The notes under the pieces: generated by a model | The model's database searches: none | Seen by the model: the letters and a program-made list of their open reading frames with translations, nothing else | What the model was told of the DNA's origin: nothing | Assembly (NCBI GenBank): GCA_002812745.2 | Contig: NCSJ02000516.1 | Location: 1-21,206, forward strand | Direction: 5' to 3' | Source of the DNA: Scytalidium lignicola | Taxonomy: Eukaryota > Ascomycota > Leotiomycetes | Length of the DNA: 21,206 nt | In this document: positions 9,477-17,849 of the stretch, piece by piece | How positions within the stretch are numbered: the first letter of the stretch is position 1 | How the letters are laid out: the number at the start of each line of letters is the position of its first letter | Position numbers and translations under genes: made by a program

Positions 9477-9535
9477 GGAGTCCTAGGATCCTTGGAGGAC
9501 TCCAGAGGACTCCCAGGACTCCAAAGGGTCCAGCA
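9477..9535. repeat. U3 heptamer array GGACTCC/GGAGTCC
   Basis: Five or more copies of GGACTCC or its complement GGAGTCC, plus GGATCC and GGGTCC, lie just upstream of the TATA box. Because units occur on both strands, the stretch can fold into hairpins. The outer LTRs have a different set here, rich in GGACC/GGTCC. Rapid change of promoter repeats is a known way for LTR subtypes to differ; a transcription-factor role is inference. Confidence 0.65.
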
Positions 9536-9548
9536 GGATTTCATTATC

Positions 9549-9556
9549 TATATAAG
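9549..9556 (+). promoter_or_regulatory. TATA box of LTR (element C, 5' LTR)
   Basis: TATATAAG in the context TATCTATATAAGC. It lies 32 bases before GTGTTCAA, the sequence complementary to the primer region, which would place that sequence near the expected RNA 5' end. Confidence 0.65.
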
Positions 9557-9722
9557 CACACTGTAAGAACATGAGAGTAGACTCCTCGTGTTCAACCTAA
9601 ATACATTACTAGACCCTACCTTGGATTTAGCCGCTTGCTTGTGTATTACACGTTTCCGTTGTCCCTGAACATCTACCTTACCCTTGGCTATCCAGTGACC
9701 TGGATAACATAGTTTTATAACA

Positions 9723-9736
9723 TTTTGAACACCACC
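9723..9736 (+). other. Primer-binding region of element C
   Basis: TTTTGAACACCACC follows the LTR directly. TTGAACAC is exactly complementary to GTGTTCAA at 9588-9595 in R of the same LTR. There is no tRNA-type TGG. This fits self-priming by the folded RNA 5' end. Confidence 0.5.
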
Positions 9737-9743
9737 TATCTTG

Positions 9744-11079
9744 ATGAATCAGGATTTGGAAACAGACATACCGGTAGATAACAACAACAAACAGCCTATA
9801 GAAGGTTCTGAAGAAGGCTCTGAGGAAGAATCTAAAGAGGGATCTAAGGAAGTATCTGAGGAAAGTTCAGAAGATAGTTCTGAAGAAGATCAAGGTGAGA
9901 ATCAGACTATCAAGGAAACTAACATCCAGGAAGGAGTATTAGAAGAAGTTGTTATGCTATCAAAGCAATCTACAAGGTTAACAGAAAGATCAACTGTTGG
10001 AGAATCGTCAAGAGCTTCAGGGAAGAAGCCAGCACCTCCATTACCTAAACCCAAGACAGAACCAATTTAAGTACTAAGAGCTTCAAGCCTAAACCTTGAT
10101 CTAGACTCAGAACTAGAAAATGACATTGAACAAATTCTAATAGCAACACTTAGAGAAGTCAAAATCGCCAGGCTAGACTTGTTCTATAGGGATAGAAAGA
10201 AGCTTAAGGCGTATCTTGCTCAGACAAGAACTTATTTAGTATTAAATGATCATCTGTTGCTTGGAGACATACATAAGGTTTTGTAGGCGTTGACATATCT
10301 AAAAGGGATAGCTAAGACATGGTTTCAACCCTTTAAAGATGAGTAGTTTGCGATGAACAAAGGAACAACAAACCAGAAGGTAAGAAACATTATTAAAAGT
10401 TGGGAAAACTATACAAGTGAACTTAAACACTTGTATGGGGATATTGACGAGAAAAGAAATGCTAAAAGACACTTAGCTCACCTTAGACAAACCAAAAGCC
10501 CTAGTGAATATACAATACTTTATCGCTAGTATGTAGTATTAGTCAATTAAGGAGAGGAAATGCACATACATCAGTTTAGGATTAGTCTGAAGGACTTGAT
10601 CAAAGAGGAATTATACTGACAACCAGCTGTTAAAACACTAGATGCCCTTATTGACTTGTCTATCAAGATCAGGAATGAATAATACAAGATGATCTTGGAC
10701 AAGAAGGGTAGATCTTATTTCAACAGAAGAAAGACCAACAAAAGGAAGGATCAAGGGGACCTTATGGAGTTGGATGCTATAAAGAAAGCAAAAACCTTCA
10801 AAGAGAAAGGAAAGAAATACTTCAAAGGAAAAAGCAAGAAAGGAAATTCCTTCGGAATTTCCCTTGAGGAACTTGACAAGAGAAGAAAAAACAAGTTATA
10901 CTTCAAGTGTAAACTTCTTAGACATATGGCCAACACCTATAAAAAANGATAATAAGTTGAGTTTGTCAGTTAAAGTTAAGGCTATAAGAATTCCAAGAAT
11001 CATGAATATCTTGTCAGAGTCTTCAGAAGAGGAAAGCTTGGACAAGGGAAGGAATTCCTCGGAGGAAGAAGAAGAATAA
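9744..11079 (+). pseudogene. gag, element C
   Basis: Open for 109 codons from 9744 with the acidic Glu/Ser-rich N-terminus, then a TAA replaces a Gln codon after KTEPI (element A has the sequence EPVQV). Further stops replace Trp (10284-10286 region, and DE-stop-F for DKWF). The zinc knuckle reads YFKC...H...Y at about 10899-10941, so the first Cys and the last ligand are lost. The Ser/Glu-rich tail ends EEEEE then TAA, as in A. The extra base at 10947 breaks the frame between the knuckle and the tail. Confidence 0.87.
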
Positions 11080-12250
11080 CTGAATTTAGTAACCATACCA
11101 AAGATCACTGTTGAAATTGATGTAGATGAGATGGCAATAACAAGGATCTTAAAAACAAGTTCTGTACTAATGAGAAAGACTTAGCATAGGGGACACTCTT
11201 AGAATTAAGAAAAGGCTGTTAGCCTAAATAAATGGAGATCTATGCCAAGAGTTAGTGGAATCTGGATGATTATGCTGGTAGAGTTTAAAGTTATACTAAC
11301 AAAGTAGTATTTTGTTTTTGGAGAATTATTAATCTTGAAATATTACCTTATGATTAGCATAAGAGGGCTAAGAGGATAAAAGATCTTGGACAAAAGCCAA
11401 CTTTATAAAACTATGTAATAAGAAGAAGTAACTGTCAAGGAATAAGAACTTAATCTTGAAGATCTTACTTTAGTCTATAAGACTAACTTACAAAGTATCA
11501 TTATAAAGAAAAGATCACATGAAATCCTCTTATCAATAGAAAAGACTTAAATCCAAGATGATTTCAATCAAATGCTTAAGGATACCTAGATAGTAATTAA
11601 AGAAGGGTTAAGCTATGTCATATAAAGGTAATATAACATTCAACATGAAAGACTTCTGATGATAACTTTCTGGCAAGACCATTTAAAAGCAAAAACATAG
11701 CACAGAGAAATCTAGGGTTTGGGAAAGTCAGTAAAACAATTACTAGAAGCTAAACAATATCATGCCCAACAAGAATAAAAGGAACTAGTTAAGATTGTTA
11801 TCAAACAAGCTAACTAAGATAAGGAAGCTCTGTTTATAGTTAATAAACTAGAAGAAGATTCACTACCTTTAAAAGTACTAATTGTATTATCAGGAGAGGA
11901 TGAATTATTACAAGAAATCAATGAACAGTTTAACTAAGAAGTAATAGTATACTCTTTGAATTCTGTAAAAAGAATTCCTATGGTAAATAATATTTTTATC
12001 ATTGAAATAAGGGAACATCTTAAAAATGAAATAGTAGAATAAGTACAAGATGTATACACTTTCATAAACGATAAAAGCCTAGATAGACTAAGACTGTGAA
12101 ATCTTAATAAAAGATAAGTAATACTATTTAAGGAACTTTAAGAAAACACTGAAAATCTTAAAATTAAAGATGACATGTTAGTTGACAATACTGGAAACAT
12201 CAATCTTTATTCTATGAATAATGAAAGTTCATTATATATTAATATAACAC
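11080..12250 (+). pseudogene. gag-to-protease linker region, element C
   Basis: Counterpart of 4570-5748 in element A, in the same frame. Readable pieces include ITVEIDVDEMAIT, NKLEEDSLPLKVLIV and an acidic middle part. No known catalytic domain recognised. Many TAA/TAG at positions that are Gln or Trp in A. Confidence 0.6.
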
Positions 12251-14133
12251 TGTGTAAAAAGCTAATAAAGGCCTTGATCAATTCAAGAGCTGAAAGGAAC
12301 TTTATCAATGAACAAGTTGTAAAATGACTTGGACTTAGCATAAGAGTCAAAGACAACAGCTATCTAATATCATTAGCAAATAGTACCAAGGTTCAAAAGC
12401 ATGTTAACATTCAAACTTAGAACTTAAATATAAGGTATAACAGAAGTTACCAAGAAAGGATATCTTTTGATGTTACAAGGTTAAGAACATATTAAGTTAT
12501 ATTAAGAATTAAATGGATAAGAAAGCATAATCCAATAATTAATTAGAGAACAAGTATAATTACCTTCCTAGAAGAAACTATGTCTTTAAGAGTTATTTAT
12601 ATCAACAAAACCATGAAACATATTCCTAAGAAATATTATAAATAGCTAGAGTTATTCACAGAAAAACCTAATGATTCAGCCTTATCTAAGCACAAACCAT
12701 AAGATCATGAGATAAAGTTCAAAAAAGGGTTTAGACTAGCCTACAAACCAATTTATTAAACAACTCTTACTAAGGATAAGATAATAAAAAAANTGGTTAC
12801 TCAAGAAAATGGTGCTTAAAGGTTTGTACAAAGAAGGTTATGGTAAAGCTAGAACACTACTACATTATGCAAAGAAAGAAGACAATCCATTAAGACAACC
12901 TTATAATGATTACAAACACTTGAATAGTAGAACTAAGAAAGACTAATACCCCTTACCATTGATAAATTTAATGATGGACAAGTTAAAGAAAACTGTTATA
13001 TTCATCAAACTAGACTTATAGTCAATGTTTAATCTGGTTAAGATTAAAAGAGATAATGAATAAAAANGTTGTTATTCGAACAAAATACAGATTATTTAAG
13101 CCATTAGTTATAACATTTAATATGACCAATGCTTTAATAACACAATAAAAAATGATAGACTAAATATTAGAAAAATATTTAGAGAAATTCATAATAGTAT
13201 ATCTTAATAATATAATCATATACTCAAAGAGTATTAAAGAACATACAAAGCATGTCAAGCTCATTCTACAAGCATTATAGGAGGCAGGATTACACTGCAA
13301 ACCAGTAAAATGTGAATTCTACAAAGAACAAGTTCAATTCCTAAGACACTGTATTTCTAAAGAAAGAATAAAAACCCTTGATAACAAGATTCAAGTAATT
13401 AAAGAATGAAAACCACTTAAGACTGTTAAGCAACTACAGAGTTTCTTAAGGTTAACCAACTATTACCAAAAATTTGTAAAAGACTATTCTAAGATCTCTA
13501 CACCATTGACTGAACTCACAAAGAAGGATTAAGCTTATAAATAGAATAATATTGCGAAAAAAGCATTTTAAAGCATTAAGGATACCTTTGTAAAAAGAGA
13601 TTTCTTAAGAATCTTTGATCTAAAGAAAGGAATAAGAATTGAAACTGATACCTCTGATATAACATTAGAAGTTGTACTATCACAATCACAGTAGATTGGT
13701 AAATGACATTACCAAGTACCATTAGCATTTTAGTCAAGAAAGCTAAACATTGTTAAAAGAAATTATCAGACATCAGATAAGGAGATATTAGCCATCATAG
13801 AAGCTCTGAAGTATTGAAGAGTATACACTGTTAAATCCAGTAAGACAATTAATATACTTTTAAATTACCATAACCTTTAATACTTCATAACAACCAAGCA
13901 GTTGAATACTAAACAAGCACAATAAGCAAAGAAACTGTCTAAATACAATTTTAAGATTACTTATGTTAAAGGTGAAGATAATAGAAGAGCAGATACTCTA
14001 AGTTAAAAACCTGAGTACTCAGCCAAGGAAAAAGAGGAAAGTGAACTCATATTAAAGGAAGATGAGAGTAAATTCTTAATATACAATAAAGGGCAACTTA
14101 TAACTATTATAACAGTAATAGACAAACACTAAG
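12251..14133 (+). pseudogene. protease, reverse transcriptase and RNase H, element C
   Basis: Protease motif reads ALINSRAERNFI with Asn (12280-12282) for the catalytic Asp. RT has KLDL followed by TAG, then YLNN at 13200-13211, and the thumb block [12 protein letters not shown]. RNase H keeps ETDTSD and SDKE, has LNYHNL for SDYHNL (Asp lost) and RRADTLS. Two N insertions (12793, 13067) break the frame in RT. Stops at 13407-13409, 13731-13733 and 13815-13817 are at conserved Trp positions. Confidence 0.87.
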
Positions 14134-14149
14134 CTAATCAAATCAATAA

Positions 14150-15250
14150 AGCAACCAAGAGGGAAAGGGAGCAGAACACTTTACCAAACATAACTAGGGA
14201 TAAGTAAGAAAAAATCGAAAANCATTTAGTATAAGAACAAAAGACTATATATACCAACGAAATTAACAGAAGAGTTTGTTAAAGAACAACATAGTTTGCC
14301 ATACAACGAACATATAAGAGTAGCCTAATACTATTACCAAATCAATAAGGATTACTTTATTATAAAATTACAATTAATAATTAAGAAAGTAATCATAGAA
14401 TGCAAAATCTGTAAGAAGGCTAAGAATCTTAGAAGGAAGCCTTAAGGACAATTACACCTTACACAAATACCTAACAATCCATGAGAACTAATTAGATAAG
14501 ATTTTATTATAAAACTACTAGTTTCCATAAATCACATAACAAAGGTCAAGTATAATTTCATCTTTATAATAACTAAACATTATACTAATTATACAACATT
14601 TGAACCGTTTAAGGAGACTTGAGGAGCAGAAGAAATAGCCAATATATTCTTATGAAGAATAGTATCTTAATAAGAATTGTTAAAACAAATAATCTCTAAT
14701 AAAGATATTAAATTCATATCTAAGTTTTAAGAAACATTAACAATAAGAATAAGAGTCAAAAGGAAATTGTCAACAGCATAACACTTACAAACTAACAGAA
14801 AAACAGAATGTTTAAACAGATAATTAGAAGGATACCTCAGATGTTATGTTAACTATGATCAAGACAATTAAGTTAATTACTTGCTAATAGCAAAGATAAT
14901 ATATAATAGTATATTACATAAATCAACCAAGATTACTCTATTCTATGCAAACTACAGACAAGAACCAGAAGAGTTCTACACTAGATTAGAATTAGAATCT
15001 ACAAGTGAATTAGCAGAGATCCATGTAAAACAGATAGAAGAAATGCAAAAAAGGATCAAGAACTTACTTCAATATACTAAGGAAAGAATGAAGAAGTATT
15101 ATGATCATAAATACTTGATAGAATTAACATACAAAAAAGGGGATAAAGTTTATCTTCTTAGAAGAAACATCAAAACAACAAGACCAAGTGATAAACTAGA
15201 CTGAGTAAAGATAAGACTATACAAAATCAAAGAAGTCTATAAACCTTTAA
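14150..15250 (+). pseudogene. integrase, element C
   Basis: The zinc region keeps CKIC (AECKIY in A). The core has DFIIKLLVSINHIT and TERLNR-like remnants. The C-terminal part is open from 14881 to 15204, with TRLELESTSELAEI and KVYLLRRNIKTTRPSDKLD, matching element A closely. Stops interrupt the core. An N insertion lies at 14222. Confidence 0.85.
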
Positions 15251-15360
15251 CATACAAATTAAAACTACCAGCAACAGTTAAGATACATCCTGTTTTCTAT
15301 GTTTTACTTCTTAAACTAACACTTAAAAACGCTTAAATACTAATACTAGAAGAAGTTAAT

Positions 15361-15540
15361 CTAGAAAAAAAAATATAAAGTTGAGAAAATCATCAGTCAT
15401 AAGATGTATTATAAGAAATTACAATACTTAGTTAAATGGATAAGATATCCAAAGAATAAGAATAAATAAGAACTTACTTTTAATCTTATAAGCTATAAAG
15501 AGTTATTAAAGGCATATTACCAAACTCATCCCAAAATGAA
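15361..15540 (+). pseudogene. chromodomain, element C
   Basis: Remnant reads VEKIISHKMYYKKLQYLVKW, RYPKNKNK, stop, ELTFNLISYKELLKAYYQTHP. The Trp of the NTWEP-type motif is a stop, as in element A, and the Tyr region at the start is also damaged (TAT then TAA). Confidence 0.82.
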
Positions 15541-15632
15541 TTTCCAAGCAATAAGATTATAAGGTCAGAGAAGAAAAAGTTAACAACAAAGAAAAAAGTT
15601 ATACTTAAGTTAGTAAAATATAACTTTAAAGG

Positions 15633-15977
15633 TTATAAGGAATTTTGTTTCTTTTACCTCTTTTTCTCTTTTACAACGTCTAACTTGTCCAAGGAGAAAA
15701 GTTTACAGCAAATCATTTCATTAACACATTTGCAAAGGAACTTCTTTTGTTTACAGAGACAAGCAAGACAAGTTACATTCTTAGCCATAGCCTGAGCAGC
15801 CTTCTCCTCCTTAGCCTTAAGACAAGCCTTCTCCTTATCAAGGGTCTCCTAGGAAGTTATGAGAATACCCTCAATCTTGCACTTACACCTTCATCAAGTG
15901 CATTCACTACAACAATTAAATTCAGAAATCATCAGGCAAGTCAAACCATTTCATGCACAAAAACTACAAGAAGACAT
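15633..15977 (-). pseudogene. Antisense Cys-rich (Zn2Cys6-like) ORF carried by element C
   Basis: Second copy of the antisense frame, read from ATG at 15977 to TAA at 15635-15633: 114 codons, exactly as in element A, with no indel. It begins MSSCSFCA and then has TGA at codon 9. Cys codons 4, 7, 14, 23, 26, 31 and 33 are all present (codon 22 is also Cys). Other stops: codons 28 and 29 (two TGA, probably former CGA Arg), 43 (TAG for Trp) and 108 (TAA where A has CAA). The charged tail reads ETLDKEKACLKAKEEKAAQ, then CKQKKFL and a KEKKR end. It ends tail to tail with gag-pol, about 50 bases apart, in both elements. A plus-strand open frame at 15747-16010 covers the same bases and is judged a shadow. 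Confidence 0.7.
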
Positions 15978-16167
15978 CTCAGTATTGTACTTTGCTATAT
16001 AATCCCCTAAGTCTAATACTTCTTAGTATTTCCTTGATCTCCCTTTTTCTTCTAGAACAATATCATCAGAATAAGAGTGTTTTGGTAACATGTTAGAAAG
16101 AAAGAATAGATTAACGAACAACGAAGATATTCATGATAATAAGTTAAGCATTAAGACAACGTTAGTA

Positions 16168-16181
16168 CAGAAAAAGGATAA
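16168..16181 (+). other. Polypurine tract of element C
   Basis: CAGAAAAAGGATAA directly precedes the 3' LTR. It corresponds to the run at 653-668 of element A and would prime plus-strand synthesis. Confidence 0.75.
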
Positions 16182-16537
16182 TATTATAAGTTTTACCTAA
16201 CAAGTGATTAATGTAAACCTAAGGCTCAATACACAGCAAAGTGTATATAGAGAACCTAGCAATCACATGACATGATTAAGACCTAGGGGACCTAGAGGGT
16301 CTAAGGGGTCCATGGACTTATAAGACTTGTAAGGTCCAAAGGGTCTAACAGGATTTCATTGTCTATATAAGCATACTATAAGAACATGAGAGTAAACTCC
16401 TCATGTTCAACTTAAATACATTACTAAATCTTACCCTTGACTTAGTCACCTACTTGTATGTCATACATTTCTGCTATCCTTGAACATCTACCTTACCTTA
16501 GGCTATCCAGTAACCTGAATAGCATAATTTTATAACA
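16182..16537 (+). repeat. 3' LTR of element C (outer LTR subtype, 356 bp)
   Basis: Starts TATTAT (a decayed TGTTAC) and ends TTTTATAACA. TATA box at 16364-16371. U3 has GGACC/GGTCC-type repeats like the outer LTR of element A, not the GGACTCC array of its own 5' LTR. Strong C-to-T and G-to-A change. The right tip lies directly against copia coding sequence. Confidence 0.93.
16364..16371 (+). promoter_or_regulatory. TATA box of LTR (element C, 3' LTR)
   Basis: TATATAAG, conserved in spite of heavy transition damage around it. Confidence 0.55.
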
Positions 16538-17290
16538 TATCATTTAGGATAATCAAGTTATTGTTAAATTTAATCAGGTTATTAATTATAAGTATTTTCT
16601 TAACTTTAACTTGAAATTTAAGCTTCTTTTACTTAGTATTTATAAAGATATCATTAGTTAAAAACAATATATTATTAGTTTGTAAGTTAACAATTTTAAA
16701 TCCAAGAGTATTAATGTATAATAAATAAGAGTTGTATGTAGATTAACTTATCTAAAGTTATTCAACATAATAACAATAATAAGTATTAAACTAATAGTTC
16801 TTTGCTTTAAGGACTTTGTATAAAAGCTTAATAACCTTTAAAATAATGTCTTCTTCTATACTTAACTTTGTAAGAGAATGAATATAAAAGTCATGATTTA
16901 AGTTTATATTTAATTAAACATAAGCTTATGATATATCTTATAAGTAAAGCTTTTTCTTTAGTATTATAATTATAATAGTTAAAATCAAGTATTAATTAAC
17001 TTGTTAAATTATAAGTAATTAAGTTAAAACCAAGTCCTTTTCAACATTATTATAAGCTTAAACAATTAAGTATAACTTTTTAAAAGCTAAGCTTATTCTA
17101 ACATTCTTAACCTTATCAACAAACTTAGAATTAAAGATTTTAACATCTTTTAAGACAAGTAATATAAGTATAACTTTAAATATACCCTTTTTAAGTAGCT
17201 TATTAATTTCCTTATGTTAAGATTCCTTAAATTACTTTGTTAGAAGTATAGTTTAAAGTTCTTATTATATATAAATAGATTAACTAAACT
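16538..17290 (-). pseudogene. Ty1/copia reverse transcriptase relic
   Basis: Minus-strand reading from about 17290 down to 16538. Blocks in order: KEINKLLKKGIFKV, VKIFNSKFVDKVKN, QAYNNVEKDLVLT (first Q a stop or damaged), DIS then AYV, NLNHDFYI, IEEDIILKVIKLLYKVLKA, FNTYY, GFKIVNLQTNN, and NNLIKFNNNLI. This is the block order of a widespread fungal copia RT (IFNSRFV, RDITQAYVQ, PLYGVPEAGN, LQTDDTL, NPIKFNG). The catalytic pair of QTDD is Asn-Asn (16671-16682). The open pieces contain TAA/TAG mainly at former Gln, Arg or Trp. The RNase H part is missing because the outer LTR tip of element C cuts the reading at 16537. The integrase and Gag part is not recognised to the right. Confidence 0.8.
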
Positions 17291-17297
17291 GTTACAT

Positions 17298-17545
17298 CAG
17301 ACTATAGTCCTGTCTGGACAAGATTATAAGTTATATAGTCTTGTCTACAAAAATTTAAGCAAGATTGTAACTTACAATCTTGTCTAGACAAGACTATAAG
17401 TTACACAGTTCAGTCTTAAGTTTTTAAGACCAAACTATGAAACAATCTCCATTTTTTAGTCAGACCAGACTATAATCTTACAGTCTAGTCTCAAAATTTT
17501 AATCTTAAACTGTGGACTATACAATTTAGACTATAAGACCATAAC
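17298..17545. repeat. Cluster of short palindromes, possible hAT subterminal repeats
   Basis: Perfect or near-perfect inverted repeats follow one another: GACTATAGTC (17300-17309), TGTCTGGACA (17311-17320), a 12-bp stem at 17317-17345, an 11-bp stem CAAGATTGTAA with 1-base loop at 17360-17382, TGTCTAGACA (17381-17390) and GTCTTAA/TTAAGAC (17413-17430). A 30-bp direct repeat occurs at 17311-17340 and 17381-17410, with five differences, all transitions. AGACT/AGTCT units continue to about 17545. The block starts CAG at 17298, right where copia homology ends, and lies on the 3' side of the hAT transposase relic. Terminal and subterminal repeats of that transposon are a good guess. The other end would lie beyond the window. 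Confidence 0.6.
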
Positions 17546-17849
17546 ATTAGATTATAACAGTAATATAACCTAAATTGAATAGATATAATTATAATACAAA
17601 AACAAGCTTTACTTAATTAAGACATATTTATATTATTATTATAAAAGTGTATTATCAAGATATATAAAATCAGAAAAANATAACATTATCTTATAAATTT
17701 ATCTATATCTTCTACATTGACTAAATTAATTACTTTTATCAAAGCTTAATTCATCAAAATCTAAGTTATAAAGTCNTTTTTCTTCTAGATATCCTTAGAA
17801 TTCTTATTCTTAGAGTAATCCTTNTTTTGTTATTATGTTTAAAGTTTAT
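17546..17849. other. AT-rich stretch, probable 3' flank of the hAT coding region
   Basis: No domain recognised. Ambiguous bases at 17679, 17776 and 17824. The minus strand has Lys-rich readable pieces with many stops just after the transposase C-terminus. Confidence 0.4.

Larger units (their letters stand above)
9380..9722 (+). repeat. 5' LTR of element C (inner LTR subtype, 343 bp)
   Basis: Starts TGTTACGGG and ends TTTTATAACA. Same length as the 5' LTR of element A. It contains a TCACGTGA palindrome at about 9468-9475 in U3, then a dense set of GGACTCC/GGAGTCC/GGATCC units at 9477-9530, the TATA box, and GTGTTCAA at 9588-9595. Confidence 0.95.
9744..15583 (+). pseudogene. Element C gag-pol, single polyprotein frame, decayed
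   Basis: ATG at 9744 (a TTG precedes it; ATG chosen because the element A copy also has ATG there). The protein begins MNQDLETD, and the frame matches element A codon for codon once the N bases at 10947, 12793, 13067 and 14222 are taken as extra. It ends near the TAA at 15581-15583. Trp, Gln and Arg codons have become stops in many places (TGA at 13407-13409, TAG at 13731-13733, TGA at 13815-13817 are Trp positions). RT active site reads YLNN (13200-13211), with both Asp of YxDD lost or, in part, shifted to Asn. Confidence 0.9.
9380..16537 (+). mobile_element. Ty3/gypsy chromovirus, element C, complete but decayed
   Basis: Full-length copy in inverted orientation to element A, with the same parts in order: 5' LTR (9380-9722), gag-pol (9744-15583), antisense ORF (15977-15633), polypurine tract, 3' LTR (16182-16537). 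More RIP-type stops than A. Four extra N bases (10947, 12793, 13067, 14222) account for all length difference to A across gag-pol. It sits to the right of fragment B, whose reading stops exactly at the LTR tip. Left flank AGTGA and right flank TATCA do not match, so there is no target-site duplication. Confidence 0.93.

Noticed and set aside
10751..11108. Minus-strand frames within gag of element C
   Set aside because: Same shadow effect; they mirror the shadows found in element A.
15747..16010. Open plus-strand frame of 87 codons in element C
   Set aside because: Shadow of the antisense ORF at 15977-15633; Leu/Ser-rich translation is typical of the reverse reading of Lys/Glu-rich coding DNA.
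290..16542. Target-site duplications of elements A, C or the whole cluster
   Set aside because: GAAAA/ATTAT for A, AGTGA/TATCA for C and GAAAA/TATCA for the whole do not match.
17298..17545. CRISPR array or tRNA cluster
   Set aside because: The repeats are palindromes of different lengths without regular spacers, and no cloverleaf with an anticodon arm can be drawn.
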